Assembly (NCBI GenBank): GCA_003497505.1
Contig: DNNV01000146.1
Location: 1 to 5,277 of the forward strand
Direction: 5' to 3'
Source: Clostridiales bacterium
GTDB lineage: Bacteria > Bacillota > Clostridia > Tissierellales > Sedimentibacteraceae
DNA length: 5,277 nucleotides
This document shows, piece after piece, positions 4,779-5,277 of the stretch. The notes beneath the pieces were generated by a model. It was not told where the DNA came from. It saw nothing but the letters and a program-made list of their open reading frames with translations, and did no database searches. Both the position numbers and the translations under genes were made by a program. Position 1 is the first letter of the stretch. Every line of letters begins with the position of its first letter.

Positions 4779-5277
4779 ATTTAATGCTGGCAATCTTACA
4801 ATATTTGTCAATGGCACAAGGTAGAGGTAGACAGCATAGAGAATGCTTGTAGGAGCTGCTGACAATGTTGCAAGGGGAACAGCTATTGCAATGCTCCAGG
4901 GGAAAAGCTCCGGGGTCATTACGGCAGTGTTTTCCAAATCAATTGCAAGGTCTTCATCAGTGAGGCCTTTTTCCTTGTACAGTTTGTTCATGAGCTGATG
5001 GGTAAGCAATATTGGCAGTGTCTGGTTGCAGCAGAAAGCGGACATTACGAGTGAAGCAATGGCTGTTGTCAGATACAGTCCCGCCTTGTGGCTCATTTTC
5101 TTCAATATCTCCTGAATTTCGTTGAGCATTCCGGTTTCTTCGAAAATTCCGGAAAATGATGAAGCAGTCATAATTATAAGGGAAACACCGAACATCGAAA
5201 GCAGGCCTCCGCCGGATATGATTCCTGAAAGCATGCTGTCAGATTGCATCTGAAAACCGAATATCATCGTATAAGAT
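4761..5277 (-). CDS. NhaC-family Na+/H+ antiporter, C-terminal part (partial)
   Basis: An open frame enters from the right edge on the minus strand and ends at TAG (4763-4761). About 171 residues are visible, whereas NhaC-family antiporters are about 450 or more, so the N-terminal part lies outside the window. The in-frame ATG at 5267 has codons for Ser-Tyr-Thr before it with no stop, so it is internal. Family features are the hydrophobic segments, the CNQTLPILLTHQLMNKLY block (corresponding to the NhaC region with an NQ-LSIVL-like motif), and the DLENTAVMTPELFPWSIA block that resembles the conserved ED-x-TVTSPLIPW region. NhaC/YheL/MleN proteins exchange protons for sodium or sodium-plus-organic acids across the membrane; which applies here is unknown. 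The gene converges on the thiamin operon and is probably unrelated to it. Its final codons lie in the operon terminator. Confidence 0.85.
   Translation of the reverse strand, partial: SYTMIFGFQMQSDSMLSGIISGGGLLSMFGVSLIIMTASSFSGIFEETGMLNEIQEILKKMSHKAGLYLTTAIASLVMSAFCCNQTLPILLTHQLMNKLYKEKGLTDEDLAIDLENTAVMTPELFPWSIAIAVPLATLSAAPTSILYAVYLYLVPLTNIVRLPALNKKTAL

Noticed and set aside
5265..5267. ATG on the minus strand at 5267 as the true start of the antiporter.
   Set aside because: The frame stays open to the window edge, the chain would be far shorter than the family, and no ribosome site is visible in the ten bases upstream.
1..5277. CRISPR arrays, insertion sequences, tRNA or rRNA genes.
   Set aside because: No spaced direct repeats, transposase-like frames, terminal inverted repeats or tRNA/rRNA-like sequence were seen.

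Overview
The window looks like chromosomal DNA from a low-GC, endospore-forming Firmicute, most likely a clostridial lineage. The reasons are AT-rich intergenic DNA, strong AGGAGG-type ribosome binding sites, TTG as a likely start codon, and a spore-maturation gene pair (spmA tail plus complete spmB) at the left end. I cannot name a genus from sequence alone.

Layout. Positions 2-85 are the last codons of a gene that is probably spmA, and 100-633 is spmB. Positions 634-747 hold no gene. A near-consensus sigma-A promoter (748-776) then drives a TPP riboswitch (about 784-890), whose expression platform ends in a strong intrinsic terminator (925-950). It controls a six-gene, tightly packed plus-strand operon at 972-4726. 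The genes are an MTH1187-type thiamine-binding protein, ABC permease ThiX, lipoprotein substrate-binding protein ThiY, ATPase ThiZ, a class I SAM-dependent methyltransferase, and a small single-domain YkoF-like protein. The operon closes with a hairpin built into its last codons and an intrinsic terminator at about 4745-4778. A convergent minus-strand gene (4761-5277, running off the right edge) is the C-terminal part of an NhaC-type Na+/H+ antiporter.

How it works together. When thiamin pyrophosphate is scarce, the 3' edge of the aptamer should pair with the 5' arm of the terminator, and transcription reads through. ThiY then captures a pyrimidine precursor of thiamin (hydroxymethylpyrimidine or its formylamino form) outside the membrane, and ThiX and ThiZ import it. 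The two small proteins belong to families with ferredoxin-like thiamin- or pyrimidine-binding folds and may act as intracellular binders. The methyltransferase has no assigned role in thiamin salvage. Its place between the ATPase and the YkoF-like gene, under TPP control, is the most interesting feature here.
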